From Cordilura impudica (lineage: Eukaryota > Arthropoda > Insecta > Diptera > Scathophagidae), in the NCBI GenBank assembly GCA_963682025.1, contig OY821517.1, forward strand, positions 94,795,946-94,859,945: a stretch of 64,000 bases of DNA, given 5' to 3'. The notes below the pieces were generated by a model. It saw nothing but the letters and a program-made list of their open reading frames with translations, was not told where the DNA came from and did not search any database. Position numbers and translations under genes: made by a program. Below, piece after piece: positions 10,984 to 22,327 of this stretch; positions within the stretch are counted from its first letter, which is position 1; the number at the start of each line of letters is the position of its first letter.

Positions 10984-13017
10984 ATGCCGTTTGACAAAAT
11001 GTATTGTTGTAACCCTTTTAAAATATTGGGACACAAATATAAGTTAGTAGGTCTAAGAGAAGTCCAAAAATGGATGATTGGCGTATCAGAAACATATCAT
11101 CATCAAGCAGAATATGCCATTTTTGCAGAATAAAACTTTTTCGACTTAAAAAAGAAACCAGCTCTTCTAGGTTTCTGAAGATGAAAATGAAGTTGAGGAA
11201 TTGGAGCAAAATGAATCATTAAGTGCAGATAAGCCATTTGACACACCAGCAATTGCAGTTTCCCAATTAAACGATGTGTTACCATATTTAGAACAATCTC
11301 CAATATCAACCAAAAAAATGATGTATAAGAAGTACAGAAGCGAAAAGTTTAAGACTGTAAGTTGTTCAATAAAAAACAAGCTTTTTCCAGGGTTGACACC
11401 ATCAACATCTCACCAATGTCCCGATTCGGAAATAATTGAGCAATTAAAAGTAAAATTTGCAACTCTTACAAAAAACAGTGATAGAATGGAATTACTCACG
11501 ATTTTGCCGAAAAGCTGGTCTATTCTTAAAATGATGGAGGAATTCCAAATATCAAATTACATGGCTCGCAAAGTTAAACAACTTGTGGATGAAAAAGGCA
11601 TTTTAAGTACCCCGAATCCAAAACTGGGAAAAGCCCTTTCATCCGAAATTATGGAAAAAGTAAAATCGTGTTATGAATGCGATGACATTAGTCGATGTAT
11701 GCCAGGTGGGAAGGATTTTGTTTCTGTTGTTGAAAATGGAGTTAAAGTACATAAAACAAAGAGACTATTGTTGGGAAATTTAAGAGAAATGTATGCCTTG
11801 TTTAAAGAAAGATTCGAGGAACAAAAAATAGGTCTATCGAAATTTTGTGAGCTTCGCCCTAAAAATGTTATGCTGGTCAACTCAAGCGGTAGTCATAATA
11901 TATGCGTTTGTACAAAACTCCAGAATGTTAAATTAATGTTGCACTCCATTAATTTAAAAAAAATAACAAATACAATGGAAGATTTTAAGATAGAATCATA
12001 CAAAGACTGTTTTAAAAAAATTGTTTGCTCTACAGAGTCTCCGCAGTGCTATCTTGGTAAATGCAATTTATGTCCCGGAACTCATAATTTTAAAGAGACT
12101 CTTCGTCAGTTACTCGATGAAAACGATATTGACGAAATAACATACAAGCAATGGATTAGTACTGACAGGTATAGTTTGGAAACAATGATTAAACATACCG
12201 ATGATTTTTTAGATTTATTTATCGAAAAACTAAAAAATTTACTGCCACATTCCTTAATTTCCAAAGAGCAGAACGCATTTCTAAACTTTAGAAAAAATTC
12301 ATTAAAAGAAAACGAATATGTCATTGTTTGCGACTTTTCGGAAAACGTTTCCTTTGTTGTCCAAGATTGTGTCCAAGGATTTCACTGGAACAATTCCCAA
12401 GCTACATTATATCCGATTGTCATATACTATAAAATTGATGGAATATTGAAAAATACTAATTTTATAATTATTTCAAGCAGTCTTGTTCATAATACTGTAG
12501 CTGTTCATTTATTTCACAAACACATGTTTTTTTTTATATTAAACAAGTTTCAAAGAGTTCCGGAAAAAATAATATATTTTTCCGATGGATGCGCTGGTCA
12601 ATTTAAAAATAAAAAAACTTTGTTAACTTGTGTTATCATAACGCAGATTTTGGGTGTGATGCAGGGTGGCATTTTTTTGCTACGAGCCACGGAAAAGGTC
12701 CTAGTGACGGCCTTGGTGGAACTGTGAAAAGAGAAGCACGTAGAGCCAGTTTACAACGTCCACTTGAAAACCAAATTATAACGCCAAAACTCTTATTTGA
12801 TTGGTGCGAAGCAAATTTAAAAAATTGTAATTTTAAATATCTTTCTGAAGACGATTATCAAAAAGAAGATCTATTTCTCAAAGATCGCTTTAATGGTTTA
12901 CGTACCATTCCAGGTACACAAAAATACCACAGCTTTATTCCCGAAGGAACCAACAAATTAAAAGTAAAGATATTTTCAAACGATACTGATTTTTTAGTTG
13001 AAAACATTTATACCTAA
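10984..13017 (+). pseudogene. Transposase-like protein of an uncharacterised invertebrate repeat family
   Basis: The main open frame reaches back at least to 11171 (VSEDENEVEELEQNES, no ATG there) and runs to 12727. The C-terminal 129 residues (12628-13017) are in another frame. An ATG at 10984 starts MPFDKMYCCNPF and LREVQKWMI, and CHFCRIKLFRLKKETSSS follows in a second frame near 11113, giving a Cys-rich N-terminus. Conserved blocks in the core are CDFSENVSFVVQD (D378 counting from 11201), YFSDGCAGQFKNKK (D462), and after the shift WHFFATSHGKGPSDGLGGTV. A CxxC cluster, KCNLCPG, lies near residue 290. A missing A near 12625 explains the main frame change. From memory, the SDG.A.Q.KNK and HFFATSHGKG blocks occur in multi-copy invertebrate proteins. 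A three-Asp catalytic core is my inference. The long inverted ends support a transposase role. Confidence 0.65.
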
Positions 13018-13339
13018 TGTTGTATAAATTATTATTTTATATTATATCTCAAACCTTTCAAGTTTTTAAAACTTTTTTAATGTGATAAATTTAAAAAAAT
13101 ATATTTAATAAATTTGTATTACAAATATGAAATACAAACTAAATTTTTAAGTTTTTGAATGTTTTGGTTGATATCTAAACAATAAAATTATATAATAAAT
13201 GAATTAATTAAAATGAAATCTAGACAAATATGAATTTTAATTTACTATATAAGAAACATATCTAGAGGGAGTTACAGCATAATTTCGCAAGTTTACCATG
13301 TATGGCACACCCTTTTGTGTTTATTATACATATCTTTTA

Positions 13340-13836
13340 CAAGCGCAAATCGTATATAGGGCCACGTTTTAGCTCATAACTCAAAAACTAATCATGGCTC
13401 CAATCTGAAATTTTGAATATATGTTAACAAGGGTTAAGATATTAACATATATTTTTTTAAGAATTTTAAAAAATAAAGTTTTTCCCGATTTGGCCTTCTG
13501 AATTTTAGATCCGAAAAAATTTCGGTGGAAATTTCCATGAAAAAAATGCATATGCATATCATTTTAAAGAGCATATTCTTGCCTTTAAAAAACTGTAAAC
13601 AAAAATATTTTAGCTTTTACAGTTTAAAAGTTATAGACATTTTTATAAACACACTTTAGTGACATTTTTGAGTTTTTTCTAATATTCATGACGTCATAAC
13701 TCGGAAACCGAAAGTCGTTGGGGTCCATAAGTTTGGGTTTTTTCAAGTCTAGTAATATACAACATTTGTGGAAAATTTCATTCAAATCGGAGAGGGTGAT
13801 TCCGAAAAAGGCACTTTTTCATGATGGTTTGACATG
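13340..13836 (-). repeat. Right inverted end of the 9521-13836 element
   Basis: This is the reverse complement of the left end unit, from TTACAAGCGCAAATCGTATA (13335 onward) to ATGATGGTTTGACATG at 13821-13836. The outer 30 bp differ internally from the left end. Confidence 0.85.
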
Positions 13837-13956
13837 GAATCAACCTAAAGTTATGCCAATTAATTTTAGCCAATTCATAAATACACACAGTATTGTATAG
13901 TTTTTTATTTGAAGCTTAAATATATGTTTTATATGTGTTAAATGATTATTACAAAA

Positions 13957-14725
13957 ACAAGTAAGAAAATTATGGTCGGTCTAGACCGACTATATGATAC
14001 CCTATGCCATGCGTTTAGAGACCCTATCTCATAGTCCCAACTAACTGGACATAGAAAATAAGCATAAACCAAATTTGAGTAAGATTTTTAGTAATTTTTT
14101 TTGGCTGCAGATACAAAAAGTTCATATCGGATGCTATATCTACATGGGGACTAGGCCCAAAAATGGACAGATCCTGACCATGTTTGGTAAAGGCTCTTGA
14201 ATTTTGCAAAAATATATACAAACAAAATTTGAGAAGAATCAGTGCAATATTTTTGTTTTTTGATAGATTTAAGTGAAGATCGGGAAGCTGCTCTATATGG
14301 GACCTATAACTAATAGTTCTCCCATAGGGATCATTTTTGGACTACTCATTAATGGATGTAATAAACGCATACAAACCCAATTTGAAAAAGATTTATATGA
14401 TAATTTGTATGTTATGGCAATTTAAGTCGATTTCGTAGGGTCATTTGTATGGGGGCTAGGTCGGAACATGGACCGATTCCCACCACTTTCAATGGCGTTC
14501 ATCATATGGCCGATAGAAGCTTATGTACCAAATTTCGTCAAAATGAATTCATATTTGCGACCTGCAGTTTGATTACAAGATTTACATGGACACACAGACG
14601 GACGGACGGATGGACGCACATCGTTAAATCAAATAAAAGATGGGTCTAGGTCAAATATTTTTGGTAGTTACAAGCAGCAGCACAAAGTCATTATACCCAA
14701 ACCACATAGTAGTATAGGGTATAAA
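13957..14725 (+). repeat. Family D repeat, full-length copy
   Basis: Both ends are present: AACAAGTAAGAAAATTAT followed by the GGTCTAGACC palindrome, and CACATAGTAGTATAGGGTATA at the other end. ACGGACGGACGGATGGACG lies near 14595. There is no coding capacity. Confidence 0.88.
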
Positions 14726-15799
14726 AATGCACCAGATAATGAACATCTGTAAAAAATTCCTTTCAATGGTATATTTTTTTCAAAATCGGTTGGTGAGAGA
14801 CTAGAAATTGTCAGATGAAATCGCTTTGTCTATTGATGTTATAGATAAGTAAAGAAAATCTTAAAGGTATAGTAAGTTCCTTGATAAAGTATATATTATA
14901 AAAGTTGTTATGCCCTACACACTAAACTAATGAACAATATACATATATAAATCTAAAGCAGCCGTTCCTTCTGCAGCATATGGACTTGGAGTACGTGGTG
15001 ATTTATTATTCGATTTTTTACAAGAACTGATTTTGGAATAGCTTAAATAGGCCAGTAATTCTGGAGTGTGAGAACTATCAAGTCAGGTAGAAAGTACTAG
15101 GCCAGTATAGTTAAACCTCCAACGGATTTGGCAGTGTTAGGTCAAACTTTTTTTATGATTTCTTATATTTTTTCCGTATCTCGATGTTTATTTGCTTAAT
15201 TTTTCAGCTATAACACAAGAACTATTGATGATTTCGTTTTTTGATTTGAAAAAATTGGCATCTCGAAATCACGAATCGAATCATTTTTTACTTAAAATGA
15301 GGAAATCGCATTCTATGAAACCTATCAATCTAATTTTATAAACAAATTATTTTGTTCGTTTCTTAAAATCTGAATGCCTGTTGAAAAAAAATCAAATTTT
15401 TAATAGAGTAACTCCGCGTAGATTAGAATACGCGGGTAGTGTTGAATGCCGTTTTATTTCGAAACATATTGATTTTTTCATAAATCTGGGTTTTTATACA
15501 CGTAAAATGACGAAAAATGTCAATATTGTATTGCAGTTGCAAAAATAATCGTAGTCATAGACATAGTTGGGTGCTTTCGACTTCTTTTATAGACTGTGTT
15601 GGAAATGCGATTTTGTACATTAATATTACACATAGACTTGTTTTCGAAATAGTTTTTAAAATTGTAACTTTTGAAATTTTAAATTCAAAAATTTCTTTTT
15701 AATCTGTTGGAAATAGGTTAACGTGGAAGCAATAACATGCTGTAGGATGCTATTTAGTCGACCTAGATCTAATATTTCTTTTTGATATTAAGTGTATTG
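14726..15799. other. Stretch without recognised gene or element
   Basis: AT-rich with only short chance ORFs (longest 61 codons at 15517). I recognise nothing here. Confidence 0.45.
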
Positions 15800-16110
15800 T
15801 AATGCGATATATTAACACGATTAAATAAAAGTGCAATTCATAAAGGGCATTTAGAAAATATGCGAGAAGCTGTAAAATTAGTTAAATATTTTAAAATGGG
15901 GTTTTAACCCACGAAAAGTGATTTCGTGTTTTCCGAACTTTACTTATAATATTGTCTTTCTAATACAACTAGTGTTTTCGACCTATTATCTATGTCCTAG
16001 TGTCATAAGCCAGTTTTCAGAATTTTTCAACCAGTGTATTCCACATTACCCTCCAATTTTTTTAAAAGAATTTTATCGATGTACGTAAGCATTTTCAAAT
16101 CTAAATTTTC
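15800..16110 (+). repeat. Dispersed repeat Z, copy 1
   Basis: Matches the reverse complement of about 43220-43520. Shared blocks are ATTAACACGATTAAATAAA, CATTCCACATTAC-type sequence and a CTCCAATTTTT end. Both copies lie next to a degraded family D copy, so they may be parts of one larger repeat. Confidence 0.55.
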
Positions 16111-16214
16111 AAAATATTAATCTAATTGAGCTAGTCAATGAAAATGGTGTTCATGTGCGTAAACAAGTTGTCGAGGAAAGAGTTGTTAAATGTAAAAATC
16201 TCGTTGCGTCGTTT

Positions 16215-16745
16215 ATACGGGAATCTGGTCAAAAAATGGACCGATCCAAACCATATTTCTCAAGATCACTTATTTTTTACAAAAATATATACAACCTAAA
16301 TTTGAGAAAAATCTGTGGAATATTATTGTTTTGGCACTAAGAATTGTACTATAAGGATTTTTGGACTAATGATAAATGGATTTAATAAACATACAAAAAC
16401 CCAATTTTATCGAGCTGTACAAGATAATTCGGATATTGTGACAATTTAGGTAGATCTCATAGGGGTAATTTGTATGGGGACTAGGTTTGAACATGCACTG
16501 ATTTTTACCAATTTCAATTACCGTTCATCCTATAGCCGATAGAAGTTTATACGCTAAATTTTATCAAAATACATTCATATTTGCGACGTGTAGTTTGATT
16601 ACAAGATTTACATGGGCACACAGAAGGGCGGACGGACAGACACCGCTTAATCAACTCAGAAAGTGATTTTGAGTCGATCGGTAAAATAAAAGATGGGCCT
16701 AGATCAAATATTTTCGGTAGTTACAAACATCAGCACAAAGTCATT
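16215..16745 (+). repeat. Family D repeat, degraded copy
   Basis: Internal family D blocks are readable (AAAAAATGGACCGATCC near 16231, GTATGGGGACTAGGT near 16475, GACCTGTAGTTTGATTAC-like near 16590, GATCGGTAAAATAAAAGATG near 16675), but the terminal palindrome and the GGGTATA end are missing. Confidence 0.75.
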
Positions 16746-17168
16746 ATATAGTCTGAGAAACCGTCGCTGTTTTGGCCAATGCAAGAATTATCGGTATAAA
16801 ATATAGATAGATACAATCTAGAATATCAACAAGGACAACCACCAAAGAGCGATTAAAAAAAATATGATCTACATAATATTTCTTCTCATTCATCCGTATC
16901 TGCTCATTATTTGTTAAGTGGTTATGATGGTCAATGTTGAAAAAGTTCATGAACCTATATCACCTGCCTCGGCTAAAAGATGTCATGGTCATCTATTTAT
17001 ATAAAATTGAAAATTTGATTGTGGATTTGCTTGTGGGTTTGAATTAATAGGTGGCTAAACTATAGGACCGATTTCCTTTAACTTTTTACAGTGTATAAGC
17101 TTGTATCGGAAAATTAAAATAGGCTATATTTTTTTAAATATATATAAAAAAAATTTTAACATCATCTA

Positions 17169-18402
17169 TCTATACTAATATAATAAAGAGGTAATGTGTG
17201 TTTGTTTGTTTGTTTGTTTGTAGGAGGTAATCTCCGTACCTACCCATCTGATCTTCTTGAAATTTTCACAGAGTCTTACTGCGGATATGGGAAGTGCTAT
17301 AGGCCATAATTTTTTAAATATTTTTGGTGGGCGTGGCACCTCCCACACAAAGTTTATTTTTAATATCATATACATATATTGAGTACTATGATAGGTAGAG
17401 CTTTGCAAATTTGTGTGAGGTCACCTATTGTTAATATTAGTAGCTACGCAGGAAATGGGCGGGATCGAATAAGTGGGCGTGGTACCTACCATACAAGTAA
17501 TAGTTCAATATTATATATCTCGAGTAATGTGATAGAGAGAGCTTATAAAATTTTTCTGATGTCACCTACTATCAATGTGAGTAGTCGGATGCAAAATGGG
17601 CAGAATCGGACCAATAGGCGTGGCACCTGCCATACAAAGTAAATATAAAATGACATATATCTGGAGTACTGTAGCAGTGAGAGTCTTGGGACTTTGTGTG
17701 AGCACATAAGTTATTCATTTGATTAGTTAGACAAAAAATTTGCGTGATCCGAGCAGTGGGCGTGGCAACGCCCACACAAAGTAAATATATGATATCATAT
17801 AACTGGTGTGCTAAAAAAGGAAGCTTTGACACTTTGCACGAGCCTATCAGATCTTAGTATGAGTAGTCGAACAAAAAATTGGCGGGTTCACAACAATGGG
17901 CGTGGCACTCCCCATGAAAAGTAACTATTTAATGTCATATATCTGGAGTACTGTAAGAGAGAGAGCTTTGTAGCTTTGCGTGAGCCCATAGGTTCTTTGT
18001 GTGATAAGTGAAACAAAAAAATGGGCGTGATCGGAGCAGTGGTCGTAGCACCGGCCATGCAAAGAAGATATCTAATATCATATAACTGGTGTACTATAAA
18101 AGTGAAAGACTCGAAATTTTGCATGAGTCCATCAGATATTAATGTGAGTATTCCACTAAAAATTGGGCCGGATGTGATAGAGAAAGCTTTGCAAATTTGT
18201 CTCAGGTCATCTATTATTAACGTGTATAGTCAGACAAAAAAATGGGCGGGATTGGACAAATGCGCGTGGCACCCCTACACAAATTTAATATTAAATGTGA
18301 TATATCTGAGTAACTGTATTAATGAGAGACTTGGGACTTTGAGTGAGCCCTTTCATAACGATTCGTGGCAGGGGGTAGCGAAGCACACCGGGTTACATCT
18401 AG
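17169..18402 (+). mobile_element. Helitron-like non-autonomous element
   Basis: The left end reads A|TC TATACTAATATAATAAAG and is followed by a TGTT run. The right end reads CACCGGGTTACATCTAG|T, so the element starts TC, ends CTAG and sits between A and T, the Helitron pattern. The body is mostly a 142 bp tandem array with no helicase gene. Similar ends with ACCGGGT just before the CTAG are familiar from insect Helitrons. Assignment is by termini only. Confidence 0.6.
17330..18290 (+). repeat. Degenerate tandem array, period about 142 bp
   Basis: The motif GTGGGCGTGGCACC and variants recur near 17331, 17473, 17612, 17756, 17897, 18039 and 18263, separated by 139-144 bp except for one missing unit. 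Each unit also has a TCATATATCTGGAGTACT-like box and a TTGGGACTTTGTGTGAG-like box. Two further units lie at about 20645 and 20787. Confidence 0.85.
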
Positions 18403-20535
18403 TATATAATAAAGGATTACATTGGTGTTGCAATAAATGCAGAAAAATCAGAGTGAATTTCTACAATTTTTTAAATCATGCACAGAAAGAATTCAACGAT
18501 ATCCAGGGAAAGGTTACTAAATTGTCGATATCTATATCTAGTTATGGCAAACCATTTGATGATTATAAATCATTAGATAATTTAAAAACTCCACCCCAAT
18601 AAAATAAATATTACAAAAAATATAAGAAGACTGGATCTCCTGTTGATTATGGAAAATACTCCATTTGTCGTGCCGAATATAATGCTCTAAATAATTCATG
18701 TTATTTAAACTATTTGAACAAAATGAAAAATAATTTTTAACAAAATCCCAAGTCATTCTACAAATTTGTTAACTCTAAGAGAAAAACTAAAGGCTATCCT
18801 GCTATTATGAAATTCTTACATAATGAATCCTGTGATGATACAATTGTATGTAATTTATTTGCTGACTTCTTCTCTACTACTTACTCCGATGCAACTTTTG
18901 ATGATCCTCATATACACTGACTGCTACTCAAATTATATCCATTCCTTCTCTTGCTATATCTGTTGTTTCTAATGAATTGAAAAAAATTAAACTTTCCTGT
19001 AACAGTGGTCCAGATAAAATTCCGTCCTGTATTTTAATAAAATGTGCTGATGCTTTAGTTGTACCATTAACAATCATGTTTAATACCTCAATTAAATACG
19101 GTTATTTTCCCATTATGTGGAAGGATTCATTCATTATTCCGCTATTCCAATCTGGTAACAAGATTGATATTACTAATTATCGTGGAATTGCCAAATTAAG
19201 TATTATAGCTAAATTTTTTAAAAAATTATAACGGATTAGCTATGCCGTCGAATAAATACGTTAATTTTTCCTTTCCAATCTGATTTCCAAAAAAGATGTT
19301 CATCTCTACAAATCTATTACAATTTACTACAATTGTAAATCGTGATATTCTTGAATGCAAACAAACAGATGCAATTTATACTGACTTCAGCAAGGCTTTT
19401 GATAAAGTCAATCACAAACTTCTTCTTAAGAAATTACATATGATGGGATCTACAAATCTTAGCGCAAAGTGGATATATTCTTATTTAACCAATAGAACAC
19501 AAAACTAATGCTTTAGAACTGCTACTTCAAAGCCGATAGATGTAATTTCGGGAATACCTCCAGGCAGTCATCTTGGACCGCTTCTTTTTAATTTGTTTAT
19601 AAACGATCTTTCGAATGTTATTCGTTTTTCAAACATCTTGATGTATGCGGATGATGTCAAAGTTTTCTTCTGTTATAATCAACACTCTGATCATGTTTTT
19701 CTCTAAAATGATTTGAATGCATTTTATACTTGGTGCAATTTAAATTTAATGGAGGTGAACCTTAAAAAGTGTAAATATATGCGTTTCGTCAGAAATAGGC
19801 CCATATATGTTAACTATGTGCTGCGTGATTATTGTCTCGATAAAGTAGATTACTTTGTAGATCTTGGTGTTTTATTGGGTCATAAACTGAGCTTTATTCT
19901 CATATAACAATTACTGTCAACAAAGCCAGAGGTGTACTTAGTTTCATAAAAAGTTGGGCTAAAGAGTTCAATGATCCCTATGTCACCAAGACTTTATATA
20001 AGTCACTTGTGAGACCTATCCTGGAATATGCTTCTGTAATTTGGGACCCACTCCACCAAATTCATACCGACAGTCTGGAATCTGTGCAGAAACAATTCCT
20101 TTGGTTTTGTCTTCGGAATTTAAACTTCAATCCAAGTAATCTTCCATCCTATAAAGCAGACTTACCCTTATTAAGCTACCAACTTTAAAAAGCCGGAGAA
20201 CTATGCTAAATGTTTCATTTCTTCTTAATATAATAATTAATGGTGATGTTTGTTCTGGTTTCCTGATTTATAATGTATCATTCAACATTCATCAATGACC
20301 AACACGTTACTTCTCACTTTTATCTGTACAGTTCTATAGAGCTAATTATGCAAATGCAGACCCTCTCAGGAGAATGTGTATTCAATTTAATGAACTTTAT
20401 TGATTTCTCATTAAATACTTATCCAATTAAAAATAAAATAATCTGTTTTCAAAATTCATGAACTAAAAATAAATGTTTTTCCTTGTAAATAGTCTGTAAG
20501 GTTTAATTACAGAGACCAAGATACAAATAAATAAA
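18403..20535 (+). pseudogene. Non-LTR retrotransposon relic (ORF1 tail plus reverse transcriptase)
   Basis: The piece at about 18430-18600 has a Cys-rich GLHWCCNKCRKI, like the ORF1 zinc motif of CR1/Jockey-group LINEs. It is followed closely by ORF2 text (SFYKFVNSKRKTKGYPAIM, about 18750-18810), so the endonuclease is missing. Reverse-transcriptase blocks follow in several frames: SGPDKIPSCILIKCADAL (about 19005-19060), ITNYRGIAKLSIIAKFF (19166-19218), IYTDFSKAFDKVNHKLL (about 19375-19425), GIPPGSHLGPLLFNLFINDL (about 19550-19608) and the catalytic MYADDVKVF (about 19643-19668). It ends in an A-rich AATAAATAAGTAAATAAATA tail near 20526-20548. Multiple stops mean it is dead. It lies between two Helitron-like tails. 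The clade beyond CR1/Jockey group is not resolved. Confidence 0.78.
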
Positions 20536-20539
20536 TAAG

Positions 20540-20958
20540 TAAATAAATAGCTGGAGATATATGATAGCAAGGAGTCCTGAAACTTTGTAGAGGTATATAA
20601 GTTAGTAATGTGGGAAGTCGAGCTAAAAACAGGTGGGAGCAAACAAGTGGGCGTTGCACATCCCTTACATGGTAAATACATATTATCATATACCTATTGT
20701 AGTAATATGGTCAGAGTCTTGAAACTTTCTGCACGCCAATTGCTTGTTAATGTGAGTCGTCGTACTAAAAATCGGCGGGATTCAGTAAGTGGGTGTGGCA
20801 CTTCCATACAAAAAATACTATCAAGAGTATTATAAAACCGACAGTCTTGAAACCAGGTGCCAGTTCACGAATGGTAAATTCATATCATCATAATTAGCAA
20901 CAAAAATATTCACTAGAAATAAGTTATATGGCTAAACAACGTTTGCCGGGTCAGCTAG
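20540..20958 (+). mobile_element. 3' part of a second Helitron-like element
   Basis: Contains two more 142 bp units (GTGGGCGTTGCAC near 20647, GTGGGTGTGGCAC near 20789) and ends GTTTGCCGGGTCAGCTAG|T at 20958. Its 5' end may be at 18399, where TCTAGTATATAATAAAGGAT resembles the TC start of the first element; the LINE relic would then lie inside it. Confidence 0.55.
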
Positions 20959-21531
20959 TATTCGATAATTGTATCAACTCGATAGTTTTACTAACTACCT
21001 GAGGATAAGTTTACTTTTAGTTTTTTACCACTTAAAATTTTCATACACAAACAGAAACAAACGAATCCTAATATATTATCTACGCTACAAAAAGTCCAAC
21101 TAGTTATCCGGATCAAGATTTAAGATATTTCTACTTTCTTTCTTTGTAATAAAAATATATTAACAATTTTTTTTTAAATTATTTTAAAATATAGTTATAA
21201 TTACAGCAAGTTTACATTTGAAGTGTACTACATCGGCAGATGGTTGTAACCATCAATAACTAAAAACTTGGTTCCATTATATGAACTAAATTTAATAATT
21301 CAAACAAACGAAATTACTTAAAAAATCAGTATCCTTAAACTTGGTGCGGTTATTTCGAAATTATAATCTAATTATCACACACAGAATAATTTGGTAGTAT
21401 GTGGGACCATCCATATTCGATTGGCAAAAACGAATACGTTTTCGGCGCGCACCTTTATTACTTTCAACCACAAAATTATGTTATGTTATGTTATTTGTAT
21501 ATATTTCAATTCAGGTTTAATATTCGATATT
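20959..21531. other. Stretch without recognised gene or element
   Basis: AT-rich; I see no coding or terminal-repeat signal. Confidence 0.45.
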
Positions 21532-22327
21532 TATACCCTATACCACTATGTGGTTTGGGTATAATGACTTTGTGCTGCTGTTTGTAACAAGCAAAAATAT
21601 TTGACCTACACCCATCTTTAATTATACCGATCGAATCAGAATCACTATCTGATTCGATTTAACGATGTCCGTCCGTCCGTCCGTCTGTGTGTCCATGTAA
21701 AGCTTGTAATCAAACTGCAGGTCGCAAATATGAATATATTTTGACAAAGTTTGGTATTTGATCTTTTATCGGCCATGGGATGAACGCCGTTGAAATTGGT
21801 GAGAATCGGTCCATGTTCAGACCTAGCCCCCATACAAATGACCCTATGAAATCAACATATATTGCCATAAGATCCAAATTATCATACAAATCTTAGTCAA
21901 ATTGGGGTTGTATGTATATATTACATCCATTAATCAGTAGTCTAAAAATGATCCCTATTGGACAACTCTTACTCATAGGCCCCATATAGAGCTGCTTCCC
22001 GATCTTCACTTAAATCTATCAAAAAACAAAAATATTGCACTGATTCTTCTCAAATTTTGTTTGTATATATTTTTGCAAAATACAAGAGACTTTACCAAAC
22101 ATGGTCAGGATCGGTCCATTTTTGGGCCTAGTCCCCATATAGATATAGCATCCGATATGAACTTTGTCATATCTGCAGCCGAAAAAATTAATAAAAATCC
22201 CACTCAAATTTGGTTTATGCTTATTTTCTATATCCAGTTAGTTGGGCCTGAGAGATAGGAACTCTAAACGCATGGTATAGGGTATCGTATAGCCGGTCTA
22301 GACCGACTATATTTTTCTTACTTGTTT
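21532..22327 (-). repeat. Family D repeat, full-length copy
   Basis: Starts TATACCCTATACCACTATGT, contains CCGTCCGTCCGTCCGTCTGT near 21668, and ends with GCCGGTCTAGACCGACTATA and TTTCTTACTTGTTT. The two ORFs of about 62-65 codons across it recur in other copies only because the DNA is repeated. Confidence 0.9.

Larger units (their letters stand above)
9521..13836 (+). mobile_element. 4.3 kb inverted-repeat DNA transposon with a little-known transposase-like gene
   Basis: The outermost shared sequence is CATGTCAAACCATCAT at 9521-9536 and its reverse complement at 13821-13836. Inside it, CCCTCTCCG, TTCCACAAATGTTGTAT, GACTTTCGGTTTCCGAGTTA and CGTGGCCCTATATACGATTT occur at both ends in opposite orientation. 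Inverted ends are about 470-480 bp; the left one is doubled in tandem (9535-10460). The gene at 10984-13017 lies between them and is the likely transposase source. The left edge interrupts repeat family D. I could not identify a target-site duplication. Confidence 0.75.

Noticed and set aside
11167..11200. TTCTAG followed by the open frame, considered as an intron acceptor for the 11201 gene
   Set aside because: Cys-rich N-terminal text continues through it in another frame without a gap, so frameshift damage explains it better than splicing.
22061..22258. ORF of 65 codons (MYIFLQNTRDFTKHGQDRSI...) seen in five or more places, and its partner MGARSEHGPILTNF
   Set aside because: They recur because the family D DNA is repeated. 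Reading frames are broken in some copies, and there is no start context or domain. Not treated as genes.
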